From Anaeramoeba flamelloides (taxonomy: Eukaryota > Metamonada > Anaeramoebidae), in contig JANTQA010000016.1 of assembly GCA_027625915.1 (NCBI GenBank), forward strand, positions 2,423,001 to 2,487,000: DNA of 64,000 nucleotides, written 5' to 3'. Position numbers and translations under genes: made by a program. Below, one piece after another: positions 48,101 to 61,085 of the stretch (the first letter of the stretch is position 1; each line of letters starts with the position of its first letter). The notes under the pieces were generated by a model. That model did no database searches. It had not been told where the DNA came from and saw only the letters and a program-made list of their open reading frames with translations.

Positions 48101-49414
48101 AATTCTCAAGCTATGTTTTTGAATTGATTTTATAAAGATAATTTGGTTTGTTTAACTACTATATTGTAAAAATATTTGAGAACTTGAAAGAAAAATATTC
48201 GATTATAAATAAGAACAAAACATTTAATATATTATTTTTTAAGAAGGTGCTTATGTGAAATATTTCAAGTAAAAAAGAAAACCTCATTCTGTGTTACCAA
48301 CATAACCTACAGATACCCAGAACGGTTTTTTTTGTCTTGATCTTAGTTTCTTACTTGTTCATCAAAAAACCAAGCGCCCCAAATCTTACAAGCAATGATT
48401 ATTTTTTACTTTTCTACTTTTCAATAACCAGATACACAAATTTATGAGAAAATTATTTTTTCTTCTTTTTTCAAGCTAAGGAACTTTTTTTAAAAAGCCT
48501 CTCATTCTAATCGATTCTATTCGAATTCTAACAATTCATAAATTTTTTTTAGTGATTTTTAGTTTGTATTGGAAATTGATGTTATAAATCTTTTGAAATA
48601 ACAAAACTACAAGTGTGAAAATCCTATTAGTCAAGACTTTAAAAAATTCAAAAAATACCACAAAAAGAGAAAATAATAATTATTTTTGATTAGCTTTTGA
48701 AGCAAAAATCAAAAAAAGAGAAAATTGAGTCAGGAAATAATTCGTCTGAGAAAATATGTCAAATTATAACCCTGTTTTTTTTTTTATTTTCGAAATAATT
48801 ACCATTTTTTGATCATAATTATTTTGTTCACATCTCAGTATTGAAGATTGTTGATGACATATTGGAGTGACAAAAAGAGGTAATGGATTTTCAAGTTAGC
48901 CTTTCCTTTTAAGGCTGTAATTTTTTTAAAAAGAAAACAAAAAAAAACAAACCTTATTCAAATCATGTTTTAATTTTTTTTTTCGAATGAGAAACTGAAA
49001 ACAAAAAAAAAAGAACGTTCTAAAAACAATATAAAAAAAAAGAGAATTTCTCAAATTTCACTTGTACTATATCTCGAACTGGAACTTTTCGAATAAAATT
49101 TGATAAAAACGAACAATAAAGAAAACAACTCTTAATTATCTTCAAATTGTACTGAGGAAATTATTTCAGATGGTAGTCAATGGTTAATAAATATACTGTT
49201 TTAATTTGATCAGAACCAAAAATAAAAGAAAAAAAAAATCAATTCGTTGTCTCTGAAAGAATTCTATTTTATTGTACAGAGCAATTTGAGAATGATCCAA
49301 TTGAAAAAAATTGTTTTCATTTATTAAAAATTTTCTTCTTAAAACGTTTTTTTTAAAATTTCTTTTTGATCTATTTTACACTCAATTTTACTTCAAAGGA
49401 ATGTGGATTATGAA
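42105..49414. other. Large gene-poor region
   Basis: More than 7 kb without a convincing gene. An R4 repeat lies at 42980-43345. Short local repeats (ACAGCCATCTT at about 45141 and 45393) and many A/T runs are present. A slightly less A+T-rich patch at 48270-48420 gives short protein-like strings on both strands but no continuous frame. Confidence 0.5.
42980..43345 (-). repeat. Dispersed repeat family R4, inverted copy
   Basis: Same-strand match to 31075-31265 in its first half, and reverse complement of 4440-4480 in its second (GCTTCATATGTTGGTTAG, then GGCACTCATAAAAATTACA). The order of the blocks is that expected for an inverted R4 copy with internal loss. Confidence 0.65.
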
Positions 49415-52372
49415 ATGAAGAATAAGAAAGGGTCAGACCAAAAGTTTTTACGGAATATGATTTTGCTTGATAATCGTAATCAGATAAAGAATGTTAGTCC
49501 TTATAATGAGAATCAAGAGATCACTCGAACAACCCAAAATCAAAATCTGAATAAGTTACAAAAACAAAATTATACAAAATCCCAAATTGAAAGTGAAATT
49601 CAAAACTTAAACAAAGTTAAACGCAAAAAAAAAAAAAATAAGGTAAAAGAAAAAAAAAAAGAAAAAGATAAAGATAAAGAAAAAGAAAAAGAAAAAGAAA
49701 TAGAAAAAAGAAAAGAAAGAGAAAAAGAAAATGATAAAGTTAAAAAAGAAGAACAAAATACAAATCAAAATCCAAATCAAGATATACAAGAAAAACAAAC
49801 CAACAATTATTTTGATCAAAAATTATTTCAATCTAATAAACCTTCCAATTTAAAAAAGAATTTATTACCCCAAGAATACACTGGCCCACCTTGGGAACGA
49901 ACAGGGAATATTTTTTCAACAATACTTGAGGATTTGGATCCGAATAGCCAAACAGAAAATGGGGTAAAAAATTTTTTCAAAAAAAATCCAAACAATGCAA
50001 ATGATAATATCAAAGCAAAAAAAATACAAATAAAAAATAAAAAGGATCTTGATATAAAAGAGAGAATTAATCCCAATAAAGTCAAAAACCCTGAATTAAA
50101 GTATCAGGCAGGACTGATCTTAAAAAAATTAAATCTATGGGAACAAGAACAAACAACAAACAAACTGCCTAAATGGCCTGAATATCGGAAACCATTTACA
50201 GTTTTTGATTTAATTCTTCAAAAAATTCCATATTTATCAATTGATTTTCAACAAGAAAGAGTTTGGAAGAAAGCACTTTTTAAAATTCTAGCTGAAGAAG
50301 CCAGGATTAAATACCGAGAATTGAAAAAGAAATCAAAAATTAAAAAAAAAAAACTGGGTTTAAAGTATTATTTACAATTACCCAAAACAAAATTCTTATC
50401 TAATAATGATATCATTAATTTTAAAATTCATCCGAATTTCAATTCATTGCTCTACCACGACTACACTCAAAACAGGTTTAATAAAATTCAAGGTGTGAAT
50501 AAAATTGATAATATTAGGACCAAGCCGAAAAAAATAAAAAAGAATTTCAGGAACAGATCCAAAAAATTATCTTTTGCAAAAAGTAATTCCAAGAAGAAAC
50601 AAATTCCGAATACTAATTTGAAATCAAATTTCAAAAAAAGTGTAAAAAATCGATCATTAGATGATTTAAAACTAATTGTTGATAAAAAGGTAGTAAATCA
50701 AGATCAACATCCATTATCAAATAAATTGAAACTTCTTGAACTCAAAAAGAAATTTGACAATTCAATCCTGGAAAAGGATTCAATAATCAATTTTCCTAAT
50801 ACCAATCGGCGAATCACAAGATCGTCTCTTTTAAAACAAAAACTTGAACTTGAAAAAAATCAAATCAATAAAAATGGTAAAGGGGGATCTTCTAATCAAA
50901 GAGAGTGTAAGGAAAATGAAATATATTTGTCTTCAAATAATTATTTTAATCCACAGCAATCCGTTCAAAGAAAAACTCAAAAAAAAACAATACAGAAATA
51001 CTTTGAAAAAGAAATAGAACATGAAACAAAACCATATTTAGTTATTGACAAAAACCCCGTCCTTGTAAGGCAAATGGAAAAAGAAAGAAAAAGAAAGAGA
51101 CAAAGAAAAGAAATCAAAGAAGAACCTAATGGTGGGATGAGTATGGGAATAAACGAAGAATATCCCATAGAAAGCGAAGAGGAAGATGATGAAGACGATT
51201 ATAAAGACGACTCTGATGATGATCCAGACTTCACTGGGCCAGAGGTGGATAAATTTCTATTAGCAATGAAAAAATCAGAACAAGAAAAGACAAAATGGAA
51301 CAATTATACACAAAGTATTTTGAAAAAACAAAAAATCAATAATCAAATAATTCAACGGGAAAAGATCTACAAAAATAATTTACCAAAAAAGCTTTGTATT
51401 TTTCATTATAATTCTTTAAACCCTTTTAATAAATTTAAAAAATTGAGAGATAGAAAAGAAAATAAATATTTTGAGAAACTAAAAAAAATAAATTTTGAAG
51501 AAACCGAAATAACAGATCACGATAACAAAAAAAAGAATAGAAAAATGGAGTGTAATCCATTTCACAAGGACGAAAATCAAAAAATAAATATCCTCAATTT
51601 AAAAGATTATGTAGAAAATAATTTAAAAAGTATTAATATTTTGAAACAAAAATATAAAAAGAAACCACATTTGCTGAAAAAATTTAATTTGAAACAATTA
51701 AAAAGTCTTGAATTCAATTCCAATAATATGAATTTAACAGAGATTTACCAAACTGAAAAAGAAAATAAGAAAAAAAATAAAAATAAAAACAATAAGCAAA
51801 TGTCTGTAAATCAGATCGATCGTCAAAAAAATGGCGATTTATTTTACCGGATAGAGTGCCAAGTTACCATAAATGATTTTGTCAAATGGCTGTTTACAAA
51901 TTTGCTACAATTTAATACAATCTCACACCAATCCATATTCTTGCAATTGCCTCTGAATAAAAAGTATAATCTAAATTCAGGTAACCATGCAAACCACATA
52001 TTTATTATATTGTCTCTCAAAGAGATATCACAATTCTATTCAAGAAACACTTCAAAAATTGAATTCATTTTTTTATTATTCAATTTTTTCTATCAATTCC
52101 TCCACAAAGATTTAATATCAATTGAAACAATTTTCAATCAACATAGTCTTACACTTTGTGAAAGAAAGAAGTACATTAAAAAATTGATTAAAGAAAGAAA
52201 TGTTTTTGATTTGTTTCAAAAGAAATTGATCCAAATAAATACACAAATCAATCATATACAATTATGTATAAATGCCAGAAAACGCCCAACTTTTGAAAAT
52301 CCAAGCACCATTAAAAAAGGTGGCAAGAAAAAAAAAAAAATTAAAATTATTACTACTTTGAAAAAAAAATAA
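49415..52372 (+). CDS. Lys-rich 985-residue protein of unknown function
   Basis: A single long frame; the first real ATG is at 49415. About the first 200 residues are Lys/Glu/Asn-rich low complexity with a KEKEKEKE tract. Two parts look folded: about 240-310 (LNLWEQEQTTNKLPKWPEYR, FTVFDLILQKIPYLSIDFQQ) and the C-terminal third (FVKWLFTNLLQFN, HIFIILSLKEISQFY, FIFLLFNFFYQFLHKDLISI), the latter mostly helical. An acidic patch (ESEEEDDEDDYKDDSDDDPD) lies near residue 595, just before TGPEVDKFLLAMKK, and the basic segments around it would suit a nuclear, nucleic-acid- or chromatin-binding protein. That is inference from composition only; I recognise no family. The size of the frame in such A+T-rich DNA makes it a real gene. 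Confidence 0.8.
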   Translation: MKNKKGSDQKFLRNMILLDNRNQIKNVSPYNENQEITRTTQNQNLNKLQKQNYTKSQIESEIQNLNKVKRKKKKNKVKEKKKEKDKDKEKEKEKEIEKRKEREKENDKVKKEEQNTNQNPNQDIQEKQTNNYFDQKLFQSNKPSNLKKNLLPQEYTGPPWERTGNIFSTILEDLDPNSQTENGVKNFFKKNPNNANDNIKAKKIQIKNKKDLDIKERINPNKVKNPELKYQAGLILKKLNLWEQEQTTNKLPKWPEYRKPFTVFDLILQKIPYLSIDFQQERVWKKALFKILAEEARIKYRELKKKSKIKKKKLGLKYYLQLPKTKFLSNNDIINFKIHPNFNSLLYHDYTQNRFNKIQGVNKIDNIRTKPKKIKKNFRNRSKKLSFAKSNSKKKQIPNTNLKSNFKKSVKNRSLDDLKLIVDKKVVNQDQHPLSNKLKLLELKKKFDNSILEKDSIINFPNTNRRITRSSLLKQKLELEKNQINKNGKGGSSNQRECKENEIYLSSNNYFNPQQSVQRKTQKKTIQKYFEKEIEHETKPYLVIDKNPVLVRQMEKERKRKRQRKEIKEEPNGGMSMGINEEYPIESEEEDDEDDYKDDSDDDPDFTGPEVDKFLLAMKKSEQEKTKWNNYTQSILKKQKINNQIIQREKIYKNNLPKKLCIFHYNSLNPFNKFKKLRDRKENKYFEKLKKINFEETEITDHDNKKKNRKMECNPFHKDENQKINILNLKDYVENNLKSINILKQKYKKKPHLLKKFNLKQLKSLEFNSNNMNLTEIYQTEKENKKKNKNKNNKQMSVNQIDRQKNGDLFYRIECQVTINDFVKWLFTNLLQFNTISHQSIFLQLPLNKKYNLNSGNHANHIFIILSLKEISQFYSRNTSKIEFIFLLFNFFYQFLHKDLISIETIFNQHSLTLCERKKYIKKLIKERNVFDLFQKKLIQINTQINHIQLCINARKRPTFENPSTIKKGGKKKKKIKIITTLKKK

Positions 52373-52513
52373 TACAAATAATCGTGAATGAAAAGTGATT
52401 ATTAAATTGAATATTCATTGAATTATAATTTCCTTTTTTTATTTATTTAATTTTGTTGTACAGTGATGAAAATAAAATATTATCAGAGGAAAATAAACAT
52501 TGTCTCAAATAAA

Positions 52514-52517
<4 letters not shown>

Positions 52518-52559
<42 letters not shown>
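52518..52559. repeat. Homopolymer T run of 42 bases
   Basis: The longest mononucleotide run in the window, about 145 bp after the stop of the Lys-rich gene. Its exact length is liable to sequencing error. Confidence 0.9.
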
Positions 52560-52564
<5 letters not shown>

Positions 52565-52859
52565 TAACTTGGGAATTGGTGGTAGAACTATTTATCGTTA
52601 CCCGATTTAAAATTTACTAACAATTTCCATTTATTTAATGAAAAAAAAAAATGATTGTGTCGATATAATTTTGTAGATTTTTATTTGATAAGAAATTTTT
52701 TTCTTTATTATAGTGATAAAATTTATTATTTTATTTTTATAAGAATAATAAAAAAGTTTTGCCGTTAATTTCCACAGTTTGTGTAGATTTTAGAGGAAAT
52801 AATATTGAATGAAACGAAAGGAAAAAATATTTCAAAATTAAAGTACAAAAATTAACTCT

Positions 52860-53430
52860 TTTTTAGTCAAAGGGGTCCAGTTTCGTTGAAGAAATAGAAA
52901 AAATTCCATGGATTTAAATCATTTGTTCTTCCCAAAATAATATTCAATTTTTAGATTAAAATTAGTCTTTTCTAATTTCAATAAAATTTTATTTTCTTTG
53001 TTTAATGTTTTTAGCTATCTTTTTATTGTTTTTTTTTTCAATCTTTTTTCTTTTTTTTTTTTAATAAAAAGTTAATTTGAAATTAAAATCATGTGAAACT
53101 CCAAATTAACATACAAAAAATTGAAATTTTCTTCTTTTGTTTGAAACATTTACAATTGAAAAATATTATTTTCAAAAATTTTAATTAGCAAAAGAAATTG
53201 AGTAATTTTTCATCAGATATTCCAAAGTAAGTGGCCCAAAAATTATTTTAACATTGTTTTTTTTTTTTAAATTTATGGTTTGTTCAGGTATTTCTTTTAG
53301 GATATCAACCATAATCGGAAGTTTATTATTTCTCTTATTTCTAAACAAATAATATGCTGGTTGATTCTTGAAAATATAAGGGGATTATTCATCTTGGGCT
53401 GGGTACTTTGAGTGAAATGGTATTTATCAA
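52860..53430. mobile_element. CAGTCAAAGG-type MITE, copy 3
   Basis: The left end AGTCAAAGGGGTCCAG is inverted at the right as CTGGGTACTTTGAGTG, about 560 bp apart. The ends match those of 22770-23440. The interior is A+T-rich and only weakly similar, so it may be a second internal variant sharing the ends. Confidence 0.6.
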
Positions 53431-54049
53431 AATTATTATTTTCTTAAATTATATATTCAATATTATTTTTATTATTTTGTAATTTAAATAAGTATAATTT
53501 GATAAAAATGCAGTTAATGAAACTATGAAATTCAATTCATAATTGTGAGATATCAAATCAAGTCAATTTCGAAAATTCTTGAAATTATTTGTTTTTTGTT
53601 TTTTTTTTTGCCGATTTAATTTATTATTTAAAAATCACAAATTCTTTTATTTTTGAGCGTTAATAATAAAATTATCAACGAATTTTAATCTTTCAAATGG
53701 GTTTTATTCTTTAAATATTATAAATATGTCATATTTTTATTTAATTAAATATGGAAATATAAAATCACATTATATATATATATAATAATTGAGAAAATTG
53801 TGTAAAAAGAAATCAATATTTTGATATCAACATGGAAAAATGAAATAATTTTTATTTCTTAATTTAAAATATTTATGTGATTATAAATTTGATGAATTTC
53901 TTTGATTGTTTTGAATTTTGATTAAATTAAAAAAATTCTCGGTTTGAAAATTTTTTGATGAAATAATTTATAACGAAATATAAAAATGGTTCTAAAGAAA
54001 AAAATAAAAAAATTAAAATGTTATTGTACATTCTATAAATAATTTAAAT

Positions 54050-54830
54050 ATTATAATAAAAGTTTCCTATGAATTTTAACATTTGCCTAGGGAATAATTA
54101 CATTAAAGGTGGAGTAATTATTGTTAAAAATAATTTTATGAAATGGATTATTATTTTTTTTTTTTTGCAATTGTTATGAGTGTCTAATAACACCAAAAAC
54201 TATACAAGATATCAAGCGCGATCAATCTCCAAAAATGAATAATGAAAAAAGGGGGGATTTAAAAAAAAAAAAAAACACCCAATGGTGGTATGTATTTTAT
54301 TTACAATTATAATGGCCCTAAATTCAAATTTTGAAAACAACTCAGTTAGTTTTGAAGTGTCGTTCTTTAGCCCTTTTTGAAGATCTCGAAGATTTTTTTT
54401 TCATTTTTTTCTATTCTTAAATGGGTTTTTTTTTTTCTCAAGAATGTTACATTTTCCTGACTTTAACAAATATATAAGAGTTGCAAAATAACTACAAATT
54501 AGACCATATGATATTAAATTGATATGTCCTTTAAGAAAACTATTTATTTTAAATTGTAGAAATTTAACCCATTGAAAATTTAAAATAAATAAATAAATAT
54601 TTTGTTTAAAAAATTTTATTTTTTGGAATTGATAAAATTTGAAACTGAAATCCCATCAATTTTTTTTTTTTTTTTTATTCAATTTAGTCTCAAACTTTTA
54701 ATTTGTTATTTGAATTTTGTCAATCAAAGGAAGGGCAATTGTACAATACCATTTTTTAGTTTCAAGTCACTCATTGGGTATAGTGTAAAACTGTGTTAAA
54801 TGACTAGACCCTTGACTTGAAAATTAATTT
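54050..54830 (+). repeat. Dispersed repeat family R4, second long copy
   Basis: In the same order as 4300-5770: GAGTGTCTAATAACACC with CAAGCGCGATC, TTCTCAAGAATGTTACATTTTC, and GACTAGACCCTTGACTTG near the end. It lacks the G-rich short-unit block of the first copy. Confidence 0.65.
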
Positions 54831-55179
54831 CTAATTATTTTTTCCCTTCACATATTTAAGATATTATGTTTTTATTTCCTTTATTAACCAAAATGTTAAA
54901 ATTGATAAATTTAGAATATATAAATAAAATTCCAATTAGAATGGTTAAGTGTTTACTTGTTAAATTCAAGATTTGTGTTTAAAAAGGGGATATGTTTTTC
55001 AATTTTTATTTATATTTTATTTGATCATGAAAATATTATATTTTGCAGATTTTAAGATTATAAATTATTCAAAATTTTATTGAAAAATAAAGAGATCCAT
55101 CTTAACAATTGATTTAATCACAAACTGTATCTTAAATCCCGAACTGGGGGTTGTATTAGAGCAAGAAGAAGAAAAAAAT

Positions 55180-55600
55180 AAAACTTTTACTGTACTAAAA
55201 ATAATGTGTGTTGAAAATTTTAATCAGTGTTTCAAAATAAAAAGCGTGTTTTTTTGTTATAGAAGACCCATACATGAACCAATCAAAGAAACTGGCCATA
55301 CATCCTAAGCAATTATTTAATTGGTTTCTTAAAGTCATGTTATTTTAAAAAAAATTCTTAGCAATTAAGGATCAAATTGAATAAGTTATCTCTAAAAATA
55401 GAGTAAATTTTTCAGATAATTTTTATTACATCAAAAAAAAATGAAAAATTTCTCAAAAAAACTGAGATATTACAAAAAAGTTTTCAACAAAATCCCATTC
55501 CTATTTAAATTTTACTGAAAACAAAAAGTGGTAAACATTCAAAATTGATTTGAACTAAGGTATACTCTTTGGTAGTAGATTGGATGTTACCTTGGTACAG
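55180..55600 (-). repeat. Dispersed repeat family R6, copy 2
   Basis: The reverse complement of 2880-3480 with the same order of blocks (AAAAAGCGTGTTTTTTTG, GAACCAATCAAAGAAACTG, ATTGGTTTCTTAAAGTC, GATTGGATGTTACCTTGG). Confidence 0.65.
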
Positions 55601-56329
55601 GGAGAAAAAAATGCACGGATAATATTTTGAAACACAGATTATAGTCATTATAAAAGCATTATTTTGATCACCTTATTTGAAAAATGATTAAAAATAATCT
55701 TTTCGTGCTTCTTGTTGACCTATCTGCTTGAAAAAATTAGAGTCATTTTTTTTGGAAATGATAAACAATTTTTAATTTCTAACTTTGTTAAACAATTAAA
55801 AAGCTAGATTGTGTGGATAGTAGTCCAACAAAAGAATTTCGACATTTTTATTTTTTTCTTCTCTCAATTTAAATATTATTTGTTTGATGATTTTTGATTG
55901 AAAATTTCAAAAGTCTATTTTATATCAAAAATTGTTGATCAAAAAAAATTTTCAACTCGCCTAATAAATTTCTTTGGGAAATTTAAAAAAATTATTCTTA
56001 CAATCAATAAGAAAATGATTAAAATGGTTAAAATTATAGATTATACCGTTTTTATTTGTCAAGAAGATATTTATCCGTTAAATGAAAAAATAAAAATATA
56101 AATTTAATCGAATTTCTTTGGACTTACTTTTAACCGACATTTCGAAAATAATTGAAATAAATTGGATTTTAAATGAGTTAAAAGATGATTTTTAATTAAA
56201 ATAAATAAATCTTGAATTTTTATTGAAAATCTTTTGGAAGAAAAAAAAATTTCAAAATAAAAAATCATTTTTTTTTTAAATTTAATTCAGAGATCTTTAA
56301 AATAAAATTTAGATATCTAAACAAATAAA

Positions 56330-57736
<1,407 letters not shown>

Positions 57737-59089
57737 AGAAGAAATATTTATTCTTTTTATTTAAACACTATTTTTATATTTTCAAAAACAACTTTTGAAA
57801 TATCTTTATGCTTCCTCTAGCCTGGAAACAAAGAGATAGACGTTTTTATTATTTTTATTTATATTTTTTGTAGAAATAATAAAATTTTTCATATCTTTTA
57901 ATTTTTTATTTTGCTTTTTTTAAAGAAAAAGGTAAATGTAAAAGATTTTAAAAATAATAACCAATTTTCATGAATAACTATTTTGAAATTTCCAATTTTT
58001 TTCAAGTATTTTCACCTTTTAATTCAATCCCGAAGAGATTAGAACCACCTTAGACATTCTAATAATTTAAATATACTGTATTTGAAAGGAAATTATGATA
58101 TTAGTTCCGAATGTTTTAATGGCCCACTTGATACTATTTATGATCCATATCCTTGATGAAATAATTATTAGTTTTTTGACTAGATCACTATTTAAAAATA
58201 TTTATTTTGCAAATTTTTTTTTTATAATTCCTTTTCCAATTCTAAATAATTAGAAACCCCAAATAATAGTATTCTAGTATTAAAAAATTCATATTTAGAA
58301 TCATAAAAGTAATCTTTTTTCTAGTTTTTTAATTTCATAAATTTACTCAATAATGATCAACATATTAATCCAATGTTAATTTGTTTTTCTTCCTTTCTAT
58401 GAAACCACCTGTAACATCAAATATATCAATATTCTATAAGATAATTTGCTAAATTTATCTATTAAGCTAATTATTTAATTTTTAAAAAAAATGAATTTTT
58501 AAAAGATTAATCCACATTTCAGAACAAATTTAAGATAGATATTTCACAACTTTGGAGTCTGTATATTTATGATTCGACCTTTAAATTTGTCTTGAAATGA
58601 ATTTTTTTCTGAAATTCTTGTTTTTTTTACTAATACGGATTTTTTTTTCAAATACGATAGATCATTTTTTTGTACTTTACAATCGAATTATTAGTGATAT
58701 ATGAACCATTGGAAACCGAAAACAATTTCCATTATATAATTATAGATTCTGAATTTAGACTTTTAAAAAATCCGAAATCCTATTTTTATTTATTATTTTA
58801 ATTCGATTTGTCTTTTTTTTTTTTTTTTAAATTCCCAAAAAGGATAGGTATTTACTATTGTGAATTCTCTTTTCACATAGTAGCACTACGATTTTTAAAA
58901 GTCTTTATCTGGGAAAAAAGGTCTATTTTGGGGTAAAAATTTTTAAAGGGGTGTGATAATGGATTTTCCTTAAATTCAACTTGCTGATATTTTTTTTTGA
59001 AGAGATAATAACTAATTATTTTGAAAACACTCTTATCATCTAAAAACTCAAACACAGAAAAAAAAATAACTGGAAATAAATATTGAAAG

Positions 59090-59212
59090 TGTCCCTAGAG
59101 TACTTATGTTTTCTTGGGTTTTTCTGTTTTCTTTAAAAAAACAATTGATTTAACTAATAAAAATAAAAAACCACAAGAAAACATAGGTTCTTCTAGCACA
59201 CCACGACACTTT
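59090..59212. repeat. Foldback family FB, small diverged copy
   Basis: Left arm AGTGTCCCTAGAG then TATGTTTTCTTGGGTTTTTC; the right arm inverts it as ACCACAAGAAAACATAGG then CACGACACT, with about 30 A/T bases between. The terminal motif resembles the AGTGCC and CCTAGGTTTTCTTGAG ends of the larger copies. It is the only copy outside an intron. Confidence 0.6.
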
Positions 59213-59689
59213 ATAATAACACTGTTTATTGATATTGATATAAATTCTAATAATTTTTTAAGATTCTTTTTGTCTCCACCCAAAACTATTTATAATTAAT
59301 TTTTCTCTAAAATAATTGAACTTTGTATTTATTAATTTTTTTTTTCTATTTCCCAATTGATATTTTTGTCAGTTTTTTTTTGGAAAATTTAATTGACCTG
59401 AAAGGTGTTCAAGCCCAAAATTTCTCATTTATTTTTGAGTTTATATCTTCTTTTATATATAGAAATTCTTACTTGGACAATTTTTGCTTCGGTTTCATAC
59501 ATTATTCTAGGAGAATGTGTATTAATTTTTAAAAATTTTAAACACTTTTTTTTTATTTATACAAACACTATTGTGTTGAAATCTTTTTGGATAAGATTAA
59601 AAATTACTAGTTGATAAAATCATTAGATAATACATATTGATTTAAATATTTTTAATTTTACCCCATTGTAGAGTTTTTTTTGGCTAAAA

Positions 59690-60085
59690 ATTTCTTTTTT
59701 CTTTTTTTTTAAACCATCTTTTACATATTTAAAGTTTTTTTATAAATGTTTTTATCTTTTTCAAGCCAAATATATAAATATTTTATTTTGGATAAAGTTT
59801 TTGACTTTAATGTTTTGTTAGTATTGGGTTTCATTCCAAATTCTTGAATAATTCTACTTAAATTATTATTAATTATTTATCAATTTCTGGTATTGTTCCT
59901 TCCATTGATAAAATCAAGTTATTTACAAATATCTGGACTTACTTTGAAAGATGTTTAATTTTTTCAATTAAAAAATAACTGATAAATCCAAATAATAAAG
60001 GAAATAGAGGGCCTCTTTGATGAAAACCTAACCTAACTTTTCTAAGCTTTTTTCAATAAACTGGGGCATATTTATTTTAATATAT
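59690..60085 (-). mobile_element. LINE reverse-transcriptase relic
   Basis: Minus-strand frames show GFHQRGPLFPLLFGFISYFL, the non-LTR RT block RQGxPLSPLLF, then IFVNNLILSMEG at the place of the YADD-LILS catalytic box (Asp pair changed to Asn-Asn), and, after a frame change, IIQEFGMKPNTNKTLKSK followed by IKYLYIWLEKDKN, corresponding to FGLxINPxKT and the LG motif. Stops and frame changes and loss of both catalytic Asp mean it is dead. Confidence 0.8.
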
Positions 60086-60362
60086 ATATATATATATATA
60101 TATTTAAAATCAATCTTTAAAAAAGTATTTAAACATATAAAACCATTAATCACAATTTATAGATTCTTGATAATTTTTCAATTTTTTAGAAAAAAGTACA
60201 AGTTGGAAAGATAAAATAGTGCAAGCTGGAAAGTCCAAAAATATTGAAAAATATCTAAATAAATAACATAATATGTAAGCAACACATATATTTAAAATGG
60301 ATGTGTTCAACTTCAATTTTAAAACTTAGAAAATTATACAAATTATTTAAATAGATACTCTT

Positions 60363-60581
60363 ATGTTTATGATTAAAAAGAAATCAAAATTATGTGAGAT
60401 ATGTAAAAAAATAAATAATTTAGATATCATTGGAGATTTGTACCATTTTCTATGGAATTGCTCAGTCTATGAAAATAATCATAAAATCTGGATATCTGAA
60501 TTATATATATATATTCTTATATATACAATAATAATAATATTTTATATTTATTATAAAAAAAAGATTGATCAAGTTTATTAG
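60363..60581 (+). mobile_element. LINE C-terminal zinc-knuckle fragment
   Basis: The + strand reads LCEICKKINNLDIIGDLYHF then LWNCSVYE, a C-x2-C-x13-H-x4-C knuckle of the type found at the C-terminus of many non-LTR retrotransposon proteins. It faces the opposite way from the RT relic 300 bp to its left, so the two are separate insertions or an inverted pair. Confidence 0.55.
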
Positions 60582-60784
60582 CCTTAGTGGATAATAAATG
60601 TATCTTAGGGTCTTTAATAAGATTCCCAAATAAAAATATAGGAATTCAGGCACATAAGAGGGGTCAATAACTCCTCCCTTAAATAATAATAAAAAATTAA
60701 TTCTATTTTTTTCTTAGTAGTATTACATAAATAAAAGATATTAAATATTCTGATCTCGATTTTATCTGATATTTTTTAGGATTT

Positions 60785-61085
60785 AAAATTGGTGTTTATT
60801 ATTATCTTTTTGATCAAAAAATCCGTTTTCATAACTTCTTTCATCTTAAAAATTTGCAAATAGAATCGAAAACATCTAAATGCATTTTATTATTTAAAAA
60901 ATAATTTGTACCCTTTCCATATTTCCGGTTTTTTATTAAAATTGGCCGTACATTGTTTTCAACAAAAAAGTGTAATTTTTTTTTTCATTTTTTGGAAAGA
61001 TTTCATCCAACATATTTTGAAATAAATACCTTGGCCATTTACTAAATCGGTTTTAATATTAAACTTAATTTGGTAATTCCAATTA
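60785..61085 (+). repeat. Dispersed repeat family R3, copy
   Basis: It shares with 28975-29300 the blocks AAATTGGTGTTTATTATTA, CTTTTTGATC, TTTCCATATTTCCGGTTTTT, CATTTTTTGGAAAGAT, ACATATTTTGAAATAAATAC and AAACTTAATTTGGTAA. Confidence 0.65.

Larger units (their letters stand above)
52373..56329. other. Intergenic, repeat-filled
   Basis: It contains a 42-base T run (52518-52559), a CAGTCAAAGG-type MITE (52860-53430), an R4 copy (54050-54830) and an inverted R6 copy (55180-55600). No convincing coding frame. Confidence 0.55.
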
